A DNA stretch of 64,000 nt from Lonicera japonica (Eukaryota; Streptophyta; Magnoliopsida; Dipsacales; Caprifoliaceae): assembly GCA_021464415.1 (NCBI GenBank), contig JAKCWG010000727.1:1-64000 (forward strand). Reading direction: 5' to 3'. The number at the start of each line of letters is the position of its first letter. Positions within the stretch are counted from its first letter, which is position 1. A model generated the notes under the pieces. That model saw nothing but the letters and a program-made list of their open reading frames with translations, was not told the origin of the DNA and ran no database searches. Positions 47,901 through 59,237 of the stretch are shown here, in pieces. The position numbers were made by a program, and so were the translations under genes.

Positions 47901-48599
47901 GATATTGATTAGTAAATGGAGTAGCTTTCGGTGTCTAAGATAGGTATCCAGGGAGGTTAGGCATGCGTGTGAGAGTGTGTGGATTGCATTGCATTACTTT
48001 TATAATACTATATTATACGGAAGTACTTATTTTCTATAAAAGCTACACATGCCTTTATATGCAAGGTGTGTCTTCTATTCAAAATTATATAGTCCCACTG
48101 AGCCCGGATTTGGCTCATCCCATTTTCTAACAGTTTTGTAGATTAGGTTTCGAGGATTGGAGCGTGATACATTCATCTAGAAGCCTATGATATCTAGAGA
48201 CCCATTGTAGTCCTTAGATTAAGGACTAAGTTGTATAATCATTTTGTTATGTAAAGCCACTTGTATTTGTAAATGTACTTTGGAACTCTTTAAGTAAAAG
48301 ATGTTTAAAAGGACTTGTGTATATGCTTTTATATATGGAGTTGCTTTACTACTTGGTTGAACATTGAGATTGATTTGAATGAAAATGGTTAAAAGGTTTA
48401 TAGGGAGGTTTTTTACTTAAACAAACTCTATATGCCAAAATTTTCTAAAATGGGATTTTGCTTCGAATCATACTTTATTTAAGAAATGGTTTTTTTTTAA
48501 GTTGTATTTTTCATATATTTCACCCACCGTCAGTGAACGGCACAATGATTAACCGGATCCCGGAGGTCTAATCCTCTTAACTGGATTCTGGGCGTCACA
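44942..48599. mobile_element. Probable solo LTR, 3.66 kb, Ty3/gypsy type
   Basis: The start TGTAATACCCCC and end GGGCGTCACA form the short inverted TG..CA ends typical of large gypsy LTRs. The flanking 5 bp are CATAA (44937-44941) and CATAC (48600-48604), one mismatch apart. There is no coding sequence. It contains a string of GGTTGTAGCCC-type units at 46889-47090 and the phrase CACTGAGCCCGGATTTGGCT near 48098. Short ORFs inside (46665-46934, 47400-47636) have no recognisable product. Confidence 0.6.
46880..47095. repeat. GGTTGTAGCCC minisatellite-like string in the solo LTR
   Basis: Variants of GGTTGTAGCCC and GGTTGGAGCCC or GGTTGGACCCC recur about nine times at irregular 20-30-bp spacing, alternating with ATGATTG-type spacers. 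No coding frame runs through them. Confidence 0.75.
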
Positions 48600-48604
48600 C
48601 ATAC

Positions 48605-49000
48605 ACTATAGTCTATTGATTAAACCGGTGTAGATGGCGCTAGTATATGTTCTCATAATCGAGTATTCATCACATATACACTATAATCTATGAGTTAGAT
48701 CAGATATATAGTGATTCTCGATTCCATTGTAAAACAATATAGTTAATGTGGGATTTAAAGTAAGAAAGGAGTAATATTATTTTTGGAACAAGATTAGGGC
48801 TTGTTATGCACATTTGGTTTTAAAAAGAAATTTGAAAAGAGATTTTGGAAAACTATCAAGTGATAGTAAATATGCAGACAATAGTCTGAATTATAAGACT
48901 GATAATTAAATAAAAACAAAGAGAGAAAACTATACCTGAGCCCTCTTGAAGGGAGATAATATGGGTCTTTTGGTGTATACTAGATATCCTAGTGATTATG
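48605..49000. other. Spacer with a short tandem duplication
   Basis: CACATACACTATAGTCTAT at 48598 and CACATATACACTATAATCTA at 48671 form a diverged ~73-bp tandem pair. Otherwise nothing is recognised. Confidence 0.5.
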
Positions 49001-52000
49001 AATGAAAAATATGAATGCGTGGTCTATATATAGTCATACGACAAGTGCTATCACAAACACTTACCCCTATTGGATCAAGATGATTTTTGGATATGTGTTT
49101 CCCCTATATGTCTTCTAAATCCTATCAAAATTTCAGGTCGTTCGGAGTTTGGGAAGGCCTTCGTTTGCTCTGATTGGTATAAAATGTTTTTATCGCCTTG
49201 AAAAGGTACATGTAGCCATTGGATTTCTTTGAATTTTGGATACGTTTTTCCCCCATATGTTTTCCAACTTTTTCCAAATTTGAGGTCGATCGGAGTTTGG
49301 GAAATCCTCCATTTGCTCTGATTGGTACGAAGGGTACTTTGATCAAAATTGAACAATAAACAGATTGATTTTTGATGATCCAATGTCCGAAAAAGCTGAA
49401 TTTTGGATATGCTCTTCTCCAATGTGTCATGTAGGATCTATCAAAATTTGAAATTGATCGAAGTAAGGGATGGCATCTGTCCAATTGCTCGACTACCACT
49501 TATTCCATTTTGACTTGCCCGAGATACGCATCCGCAAACACAAAAGGGATTGCCACAAACACAAAAGAACTCAATATCCCTAGTAGACTTCTTCGATGCA
49601 TGACTGAGTCTTTTGGTCCTTTCTAAATATCCTTGTGAGTTTGAAACTTGGTGTGCATGCTGGTGCATTTTGGAAAAATGGATTCTTGCGAAGGTCGCAA
49701 AATGGGATAATCAAAATGATACGTTGCAAGTGATTGTAAGCATTTAGGTTCATGACTTCCTATGAGCTACTTGGGTCAATAAGTAACATTTTCATATCAT
49801 AATTGCAAATATTAACCATCAACATGAGCACATCATTATGTGGAAAGTCCACCCCCTCCAAGTCCTGCTCGGTAAGGGAGAATTCAAAAAGCAGATTGTT
49901 TTTCCTATCCTTTCTGGGGAACCAAAGCAGACATGACTTCATTGATGGATGAGTTTGGGCCCAAAGTTGAGCTATAGCCAGCCTGGCTCTAAAATGATTC
50001 CTCATTACTTCCGACCGATAAGCAATTCCATGAATTGACTATATCACACCCAGCGCTGGCCGGTTGGTCTGCACAATTGCAACGTGATCCTCTGGTTATT
50101 TCCCTTGGTCAGCTTTGTTTCATGCAGGCTTTATGTATTTGTACAAGTGCCTTTGCTCAACCAATCTCTCTAGGAACTGTTTCAATGTCTTACATTTTTT
50201 TGTTTTATGTCCGTGATCCTTCTGGTAGGAACAACGGAATTTGGTATCTCTAAAACTCGAGTCATTTCCCATTAGTTTAGTCCATTTAAATAATTTCTTT
50301 CCTTGAATCTCAAACATGATCTTGTGTATTGGCTTGTTAAAGATGGTATTAATGGCTTTAAAAGCCTGGGACTTTGTTTTTTTTTTATCACTTTATGGAT
50401 TATCTTTCCTGTTTTTCTTTCTTAGACCTTCTTTGCGCCAATCATTTCCTCTGTCTTTTATAAGGTTAGACAAGTTAGGGGCCCGGTCATCATCTTCCAC
50501 TTTTAAAATTCATCAATCTTGGCCCGGAGATCATTAAAAGTCCTCGATGGTCTTCTGGTCAAATCATTGTATATCCCATTACTATCCCACGGTTGCCCGA
50601 ACTTTAAAGTACTGACAACAAACTTCTAATCATAATCTCCCAATACCTTTGGGAGCATTCACTCAATGTTTCTCCTTACTTCTTCTTCAAATGGGTTAGG
50701 GCCTCAAGTCCTTTAAAAACTCTACTGTTGGTTATAAATCGAGCAGTGAACTATTTGGCTAGTTCTCTAAAATTAATAATTTTTTCAGGTGGCAGCTTAT
50801 TAAACCATCTTAAAATTATGTACCCTAAACTTGGCATGAACATTCTACACATAAGAGCTAACCTCTTCATTTCTCCAATAAACCATAACTTGCTTGTATT
50901 GTCTGACGTGATCGGCTGGAATAGACCAACCATTATAAATATTGAATTTATGTTGCTCGAACTTCTTTGTGGGGGGGGGGGTGAATTTTGAATTCTCTAT
51001 GTGAAAGGGGATCCTCGGTATTCCCTTAAGGCTTTTCTTTCGAACTCGGCAGTGGATTGACCATCATCTTCCTTTTTAGCAATCGCCAAATAAATCATCT
51101 TTCTTAGGTCTTGCTCAGCCCAGTTCTTTAGTCGAGTTATACCTCGGGTCATTTATTGGGTCACTTTGCCCCCATCCAATTGAAGACATTGGGGTGAGCA
51201 GTTTGAGTTGGGACTACATATGATTACCGATCATCCAGATTTTTCACCCTTGGCTCGTAGGCCATTTTTCGTTTTCCTTTATCAGGGGATGTTGATTCAA
51301 TTTCATCAAGGATTTCTTCTTCCCTTGTTGAGGATATATGTGACCTGTTCGGTGGACTCTCTTTTACTGTTTGCCGACTAGAATTCAGTGATATCTGCTC
51401 CTTAAGCATTTCTAACAAAAATTCTCTGTCTAGACTCAATCTAATGATTTCTTTGAGCTTAATATGGGAACTAATTTCTTTGTCCCCATATTTGGTGCAT
51501 AAGGTGAGGCTATATGTGTGTATGTGTTTCTTTCACTAGCTCAAAGGATTAAAGAAAATGGACACAACTATTAGGGTTTTTGTTTAAAGAGGAAGAAAAG
51601 AATATGTGTGGGAGTGAGTGTAAGGATGATTAGAATTAATTCTCAAGTTGTGGGTTTCCTTTCCTATTTATATGTATAGGATAGGGTTACATTAAGGTTT
51701 TGGGTGAATGGAAATTACTATAAAGGGTAAACTTTGGAACTACTCCAAGATTCTAGCTATTCCTAACCCTGTTCACATTTGCACAAGTGATTATTTCTTC
51801 AAATCAGCTATCTAGCTCCGCCGGCCAACCAACTTTGGCCAAATGATAATTGGTTAGTCATCCTTCATCGGCCGAGGATAACAGTTGACGTATGGTTGGC
51901 AAAGAATAACAAATACATACTAGACGGCTTAATAATTGTTCACTAGTAATAAGGACGGGCCTCTGGGCTTTGATTGTAGACCACCCAATGAACTAGGCTC

Positions 52001-52060
52001 GCAAGTTGGGCCTTGGTGTGCAACCCACAACCAATTGTTACCTCCCCCAGTTATATAGCT
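49001..52060 (-). pseudogene. Ty3/gypsy gag-protease relic
   Basis: Minus strand. A 71-aa stretch (51439-51224) and broken pieces to 50500 look like gag. 50317-50120 contains CSYQKDHGHKTKKCKTLKQF, a gypsy-type zinc-knuckle relative (C..H.DHGH.T..C). 50005-49760 reads DFPHNDVLMLMVNICNYDMK then MLLIDPSSS, the protease, with the catalytic DTG degraded to DPS. No reverse transcriptase follows. The left part, 49085-49500, has three diverged ~150-bp tandem units around ATCGGAGTTTGGGAA and TTGCTCTGATTGG and may be LTR. Exact ends were not found. Confidence 0.75.
49085..49500. repeat. ~150-bp tandem repeat, three diverged units
   Basis: Units beginning TTGGATATG or TTGGATACG near 49087, 49236 and 49396 share (A/T)TCGGAGTTTGGGAA and TTTGCTCTGATTGGTA. 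Overlapping minus-strand ORFs at 49075-49499 arise from this repetition and are unlikely to be genes. Confidence 0.7.
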
Positions 52061-52091
52061 ATCACTTTAAACAATTTCATAAATATCAAAT

Positions 52092-52651
52092 GAGTTATTA
52101 ATAATTTACCTCCTTAAAGTTTACTCGCTTTTGCATTTTCATCCATGAAGTTTATTTTGCATAATGTTCATCCTTAAAGTTTATTTTTGTTTTCACTTTA
52201 GTCCGAAACTCCACATGCTGTTAAGTTTTTGGATGGAAAAGAACATGTACTTTGCACATGGGCAATGTTGCAAGGTAAAATGGATAAGCCACTATAATAC
52301 TCTCATATTTGTTTATCTCAAGACCAAATTAAGGTTAAATCAAAGCGTAGAGTTGAAAACAACAGAGAGAAAAAATGAACAAATTAAAGCGTTTTGTTCC
52401 ATTATAGGCTTTAATTAGGGCAAAATGAGTTGGAAATTGGAGCATTATAGTGTCTTGACCGTTTTACCTTGCTACAATGCCTAAGTGCAACACATGTGGT
52501 ATTTTTCATCCAAAAACCTAACGACGAGTGGAGTTTTCGGACTAAGGTGAAAATGAAAGCAAACTTTAAGGACGGATGTTATGCAAAATAAACTTCATGG
52601 ATGAAAGTGGAAAAATTGATAAACTTTAAGGGGGTAAATTTTTAATAACTC
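52092..52651. mobile_element. MULE-type foldback MITE, 560 bp
   Basis: The ends GAGTTATTAATAATTTACC and GGTAAATTTTTAATAACTC are inverted repeats, and the inverted similarity continues inward for well over 100 bp (CTCCTTAAAGTTTA, CATCCATGAAGTTTATTTTG, TTAGTCCGAAACTCCA). A perfect 9-bp target duplication ATATCAAAT flanks it (52083-52091 and 52652-52660), which points to the Mutator superfamily. It has no transposase. The ORF 52164-52418 is inside and not meaningful. The transcript would fold into a long hairpin. Confidence 0.9.
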
Positions 52652-52660
52652 ATATCAAAT

Positions 52661-55635
52661 ATTGGAATTTATCTACCTGTTTGAACAATTATTTGATCTG
52701 ACTGACTAATTATATACAATTTTATCATTAGTTATCACTTTTAACCATATTTTCAAAATTCAATTTTTGGAATGTATTTGCTTGTTGGAATAATTATTTG
52801 ATCTAATTGACTGTTTGTATATGTACTTTTAAGATATAATTAGAGAGTTCTTAAATGAACTCACACAATTAGTCTTATCACCCCAGTAAGAGAATACTTT
52901 CTTCTCATCCCATTTATTTTTCAAAAAACTTTCAATTCAACCCAGTGGTGGGGTGAGTTTACGGAATGCATTATAGGGACTCTAATTTTTGTCGTTGCTA
53001 AAACTAAAATATGAAAATTTTATATAAACCCACAAAAATATTATTCTCACATAGTAAAAGAAAACTTGCATTTCACCACCATCATATTTTTTTGCCAAAA
53101 ACAATCAACCCACCCCATCTATTTTATACACACCAGTAACATACCACCTCTTTTTTATACGTCAAACAATAAAACCTCTTCTTTTTTTTTAATTGTACAT
53201 CCAAAAAATTCATTATTGACCTCCAAAATTTTTTATTTTTTTAACTCATGGTTCACTGAAAATTGAAATATCCCCCAAACCTTTAAATCTATCACTTATT
53301 CATATTTAATAAAAGTACTTCATTTTTCGTATTTTAGTAATCATTAGAAAATTACACAATTAAATTTGAGCTACATAACAAAAATATTATAACTTATATG
53401 TTATATAAATAAATATCAAATACAAGTCATAACAATTCATTTTTTGCTATAAAGTAGTTCAAAAAAACATCTCTTAAATTTATTTTAAGCCAACAAAAAA
53501 GACATTTGATCACTAGCACGGTGTATTCTAATCATCAAACTTGGTTTTTATTTTTTTATTTTTTTTAATATCGTAATATCATCAAGTAAAATTATATTCA
53601 AATTAAGCATCTATCCATTAGATTTCAATTCTTAATATTGAATAAAATTAATACAATATAATTAATGCAATGATCATTTGAATAATCATTATTCAATTAA
53701 CCAAACTATGTAATCAATTGAATAACAATTAAAAAATATTTTAAATCCATAAATATAGAAATATACTAGTAATTATTGTAAAAATAACCTTAAGTTATAT
53801 CCTAAGTATTGCTTCTTTTAATTAGAGTTGTAATATATATATAAACACGCTAGGGTGTACTCGTGTCAGACGGCACGGTGAAACGAAAAAATTAAAATAA
53901 AACTAAGAATTCAAAAACAAGGAGAAAAATGTGAGAAATTAGGAATAAAAATTATTCGGAATTTAAGACTTTATACTTAATTATAGTGAAATGACGAACA
54001 ACATTGACCGAACCAACCTGAATTGGCACAAGTTGGTCTTTTTTCTATGCCACATAATTGAATACTCAAAATTTAGGTCCAATTTTCAGGCCGTAAATAC
54101 CAAAAGCTAGGCCACCGATAAAATGTCAAAACTCTACAATTAAGTTTCACGTAAATTTTTTTCAAAAAATTAACAATGCCATAATTGCTAGAAAATTTTT
54201 TTTTAAACCAATAGGGGGTGATCGGAGAATATTACAAATAATGCGAAATTTACAAATATACTTAAAATGAAATAAGTTCATGGAAACAATTAGCTGAAAT
54301 ATAATAACATGAGATTAAAAAATTTATAGATGTTCCTTTTGTCGTATTGCATTTTTTTCCCTAATATATAACATACTTTGTTTAGCAAATTATAACAGTC
54401 TAAAGTATAGTTATATCTTTTTTTTACTCAAAAGTTTATTTGTTGGATACTAAATTAAACTTAAAAGTTCATGGGCGAAATGTGAAAGTAAACAATCAAC
54501 GTAGCAGATCGAAATTTAGTATTTTAAAACTGACCATGTCAGTCCGATATGAAAATAGTTCAAAAATTGGATTTATCAGATCGTGTGCATACCCATATAC
54601 AACATAGTGAATTTTTTGCTTACTTTGTAATAGATCATTTATGAACTATTTCATAGCTTTTTTTTTACGGTAACTATTTCATACCATTTGAAATGAGTAA
54701 TGATATACATACACAAACTATATCCTTAAGTAGAATATTCATTAACTTTTCTTAAAAAAAAATTATATATAAATGTATAGTCATAATGGGTCTTATTTTT
54801 TGATTTTGGTCAATAAGTTACTAATGTATACATATTATTTAAATTTAATTTTTGGATTTAATGTTATGACATTTTAAATTTTATAAAAAGAATTTATGAG
54901 AAAGAATAATTTGAAAAAGCAGATAGTGTCAAGTTTTATTTGATTGTATGTGTTTAAGGTGTATGTGTATCTTATATTTGTTCAATGTGAGTGTAGAAGT
55001 ACATCTAAGAGTGTAGATTGTGTGTGAAATGATGAGAAAAATTTTAAGTCGTTGATTTAATAGGCTTTTAAGAGAGATTTTTTGACTATCTTTCCCTTAT
55101 AATATAGAAATATATATATATATATGTATGTATAAAGACTCATGTAATTTTTCTGTTGTTAAAATATAAAAAGAGAAATAAACATTGGTTTTGATTGTAT
55201 GTAGTTTCTTTAACTTTTGCTATCAGAGATAACGTAAAAACGATGTATTAATTTTGTCAACAGTGGACTAAGAAGAAAAGAAAAAAAAATAGTGGGTGAG
55301 TACTAATATAAAATTAGGGTAAGCTAATATATATTTTTAAGTGAAACAAATAAAATATTATGTGGGGTGAAAAAATAAATTAGTAAGTGTATTAAAGATA
55401 ACTCAAAAATAATAAGCAACGGTTTTTTGTTAAGAGAGAAATAGGGGTGAGAAGAAAGGATTTTAGTATATTTTTTAGGTTCTTTTAATTTGAACTTTGA
55501 CCTTTATAGGAGTGAGATGAATAATAATGTGGGTGTATTTAAGAACACCCTATAATTAACACAGTAAAACTATTTACGAATTTTTAATTATTAATGCAGT
55601 TTAATCCACAAGAATTCACAAGGAGTATAATATGT
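52661..55635. other. AT-rich spacer, nothing recognised
   Basis: Very AT-rich sequence of about 3 kb. The ORF 53066-53266 is low complexity. (TA)n runs occur at 53832-53841 and 55113-55124. No gene, RNA or defined transposon was found. Confidence 0.55.
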
Positions 55636-55893
55636 TTTGTTGATAAACGCATAATATTGTCATGTCTAAGCTCCTTCCCGGAGTCGCTTGACGCGTTTGT
55701 TGCTTTAATTCTGCCTAATTATCCACTTATCTCGAGATTAGTGCTTTAGCGAGTTTTGTATCTAACATGGCCAAAGTGGTGTGTATTTTGTAGTATTCCA
55801 TGTGTTTGTAGGATTGGGATACAATGGCATTGCATGAAGTGATCAAGAGCAAGCTTGGAGGCTTGCAAAGTGCTGAGTGAAGAAATTCCAGAA

Positions 55894-56038
55894 CCATGAT
55901 TGATCATGGGTATAACCATGATCGATCATGGGCATGTCCATGATCGATCATGGGCATAACCATGATTGATCATGGAACCATTTTTTCTGGCAGAACACTT
56001 CCATGATCGATCATGGGCATAACCATGATCGATCATGG
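55894..56038. repeat. Array of 16-bp palindromes CCATGATCGATCATGG in the LTR
   Basis: Six units of the self-complementary CCATGAT(C/T)GATCATGG are separated by GGCATAA, GCATGT or a longer AT-rich gap. The matching array in the 3' LTR is at 63226-63370, and three of the four LTR differences lie in it. The array ends about 90 bp before the TATA-like site. Confidence 0.92.
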
Positions 56039-56835
56039 CCCTGACAACTTGTCCATTTCACACCCAAAATGGGCTATTTTAGTGGTTCAAGCTATTTTAG
56101 ATATTTAGTTAGATATTTTGCAACCTTTTAATATATATTATTTTCTCTTAGCTTCTTGGCTAAGATATCTAGTTTTTTTTTACACTTAGAGTTCTAGAGA
56201 GAGGTGAGAGCTCATTGTGGTGTTGTTCTTCATTTCTCTTGTAAGTTTTTAATTTGTAAGAATGATTTCTTCTTCTATAATATTTGTTCTTGCATCTATT
56301 ATGGAGTAGTCTATTACTAAGGTTACGGAGGTTGTTTGCGATATGATATTCGGTGATTTATGGCTCAATCCATGTTTAAAGTTTGAGAAATAGTTGTAAA
56401 TCCTTTTCTTCTTCATTTCCTCCATTGTTGCAAGCTTTCTAGGTATATTCATAATAAATTAAGACTTTATATGCCTTGTATATTTAGTGCTTGGTTGTTA
56501 ATGAACATACAACATATTTATATGGTTCTAGAAAGCTTGTAGTCTTTTTCCCCCATCCATGGAGCTTTTCCCTCTTCGTAGAAATTATGAATAGTTCTTA
56601 AAACTCCATAGATGGATTTTAAATTTATTTAGCTTATCTTTGATTCATTTATTGATATATTGAGTGCTTCTTACACTTTATGTGATACTTAGACTCTTTA
56701 TTTTCTACCATAAGTGATAAACGATGAGTTGACGAATTTATCCCATAAACTTCATTCCGTTCCATTGTTAGGATTCACTTTCTAATTTTCATTCTTTAAA
56801 CCATGAGATTACATACACTTGCTTTATGTTAAATC

Positions 56836-58566
56836 TGTTGACCTAGAAGGTCTTAATCTTATTTTGATAATAACAATAATTTAATCATGTATAATTTAAC
56901 ATGTTCTTGATTTAAGATTATAGATTTCTTATTTGAAAAATCAAGAATAGCATGATTGCTCAAAGGAAGCATGACAAGGATCAATGGAATCAATATTCGA
57001 TCAAGTCAACGTAGCATTGGACTAGCAAGAGAACAACCTTATCACACACATGCTAGTAATACAAATCCATGAAGATCAAGATCAAGGATCATATGGAAAA
57101 GCTTCAAGAGAAGAATCAAGTTGAAGAAACTATTCAAAGCATTCGAAGACTCACCTATTCGGTAATTGAGTGTTTGCTTAGGATTAATGTAAAGTTTCTT
57201 AATTGATTGATAATATAGCTCAAACATGAACTTGCATCATTATTAGATTGATCAAAACCAAGTTTGAATCAAAATCATTTCAAAACATCATTCTTATAAA
57301 AACCGGTTTTGAAATAAATTCACTATAAATTCATATGAATGAATTTTGATACAAAAACATATTTGGGAGTCTTAGAAACTTATTTGGAACCTATCCCAAG
57401 CATCAAAATTGATTTTGGAACTTAATTGCAAAAATGTTTATTTTTCCCTTTCTAGACTCGCTCCGTTTTTGTGCAGTTCTAATCTAACGGTTTGTTGGAG
57501 GCCTTCCCGGACTCCGATCATTATGAAATTTTGACAGAAGTTAGATAATACATTATAGTACTTATATACAAAATTTCATCAAGTTCCAACGGCTGGATAA
57601 TGAGATATGATCAAAACAAGTCGGGAAAAATTTGCTGTCTGCAAAACTGACCAGCAGAGGTCATCAGTCGACTGATGGGCTTGCTCAGTCGACTGATGGT
57701 CACTCAGTCGACTAAGGAGCCTTGCTCAGTCGACTGATGACCTAAATATAGCCGTTGGATTTCTATTTTTTTACTATTTTTGGTACAAAACTTCTACCAA
57801 ACCTCACAAACGGCTATATCACTTTTGGGACTATAAATATGACTTCCAAGACTCATTCTAAACACCTTGAATCACTCTCATACTCCATACTTCATCTATC
57901 TTCAATATCTAAAGATTCAAGAAATTGTTTTTGATCAATTATTATCATTTGAGCTATATCATCTTGATCAAATAGGATAACTCTAGTGTGAACTTCAAAT
58001 TGTATTCTTTATACACTTGTGAGAGTTATTGTAAATTGGTGTGAATCACCAAACAATTATATTTCATTGTGAGAGGTAAATCTCATAAGAAAAACAAGAA
58101 GGAAAATTCTTGTTTAGTTTTTGTGAAAGGTAAATTTCACAAGGTTAGCAAGAGAGTGTCTTGTGAGAATATTGTGGTCAAGCAATATTTGTAAAGAGTG
58201 TGTGAGACAACAACACTTGTAGTGGTTTGATCTTCACCCGGAAGGAGATTGGAATTAGTGGAAATTCTCGGGGAACTAACCGAGCGCGGACTATGGTTTG
58301 GTAAACCAAAACCGTGTGGACAAAAAGCCATGGACTTCAAATCGGTTCAATCTTTCTTACTCAATCTCTTTATTATTGATTGTTTTGTTATTGCTTGAGA
58401 TTGCTTAATTATTTTCTCTTATGCTTGATTGTTTATTTGCTTACATTCCTTGATATATTTGTTAAGTAAATTGTTTTACTTAAACTTTTTGAAAAGATTT
58501 TTAAATTCCGCATTTAGTTTTAAAAACCCTATTCACCCCCCCTCTAGGGTTGTTTTCCGACCAACA
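56836..58566. mobile_element. Solo LTR (Copia-like, SIRE/Maximus type) nested in the Athila 5' LTR
   Basis: Ends are TGTTGACCTAGAAGG and TTTTCCGACCAACA, with a perfect 5-bp target duplication AAATC (56831-56835 and 58567-58571). The phrase CCTATTCACCCCCCCTCTAG near the 3' end is typical of large Copia LTRs. It has a TATAAATA at 57832-57839 and upstream of it four copies of CAGTCGACT(GA) (57664-57738). No internal domain or partner LTR is present, so it is a solo LTR left by recombination. Confidence 0.9.
57664..57740. repeat. CAGTCGACTGA palindrome array in the solo LTR
   Basis: Four units of the palindromic CAGTCGACTG (the third reads CAGTCGACTA) lie at 18-28-bp spacing, ending about 90 bp before the TATAAATA box. 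Confidence 0.9.
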
Positions 58567-59077
58567 AAATCTTTTAATGATGAGTTTGTCATATCTATCT
58601 CGGATTAGCTTCATCGGGAATGGGTTGCCTTGCTTCACACCCGTAGCTAAGAGATAGGAATGGTGGCGTCGTTTTTGGTTGAATGTTGTTTGTCTCTTTC
58701 TTGGATATAGCTTCAACCCGGGAATGAGTCGCCTAGCGTCGCACCCTTTGCTATTGAAAGAAACACCAACATTTCCCATATCTTGAGAAACCTAGTGTTG
58801 TAATCTTTGTATGAGCTAGTGATCACCGTCTCTTAAATCGTAACTAACCTCCACTTACCTTAGTGCTTTCTTATTAATTTTCAAACCGTTTTACATTTCC
58901 GTTGTTTCACAACAAATCCAACTTACAAAATCGGAAAACCATTTAATCCGTAATCCATTCCATTCCTTTCCACTTATCCCTGTGGTTCGACACTCGGACT
59001 TCCGAGACTATATTACTACTTGATGTGCCTGCACTTGGGCTCTATCGCAACGCGCTATTTAAGCGGCGTCAAGTTTT

Positions 59078-59095
59078 TGGCGCCGTTGCCGGGGA
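59078..59095 (+). other. Primer binding site of the Athila-type element
   Basis: TGGCGCCGTTGCCGGGGA follows the 5' LTR after a short spacer. It is the sequence seen in Athila-lineage elements, thought to pair with the 3' end of an aspartate tRNA. It is fully intact. Confidence 0.88.
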
Positions 59096-59237
59096 TTAAG
59101 GCAAAAGGCGAATTTCGGGTTTTGTACAAAACCATTCTGTAAGTATTTCTCTCCATTTAATTAATTTTTTTTTCTCCCTTATTTTTGTTTGATTTTGTAG
59201 AATTCCCGAGGAGCGATTCGAATCGTTGTCCAAGCCC

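Larger units (their letters stand above)
55641..59071 (+). repeat. 5' LTR of the Athila-type element, containing a nested solo LTR
   Basis: Starts TGATAAACGC and ends near GCGGCGTCA, just before the primer site. Without the nested insert (56836-58571) it is about 1.7 kb. It contains an array of CCATGATCGATCATGG palindromes (55894-56038) and a TTTAATATATATTATT TATA-like site at about 56127-56142. The inner part (58572-59071) includes GTGCCTGCACTTGGGC and short ORFs that are not genes. Confidence 0.88.

Noticed and set aside
49075..49499. Two overlapping 115-124-aa ORFs on the minus strand
   Set aside because: They arise from three diverged ~150-bp tandem units and have no known domain.
55894..56038. 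CRISPR-like regular repeats
   Set aside because: Units are palindromes with degenerate spacers inside a plant LTR, and repeated in the sister LTR; not a CRISPR array.
59226..59237. Upstream start of the Athila gag at 59226
   Set aside because: That codon is TTG; the first in-frame ATG is 59238, so the coding region is given from there.
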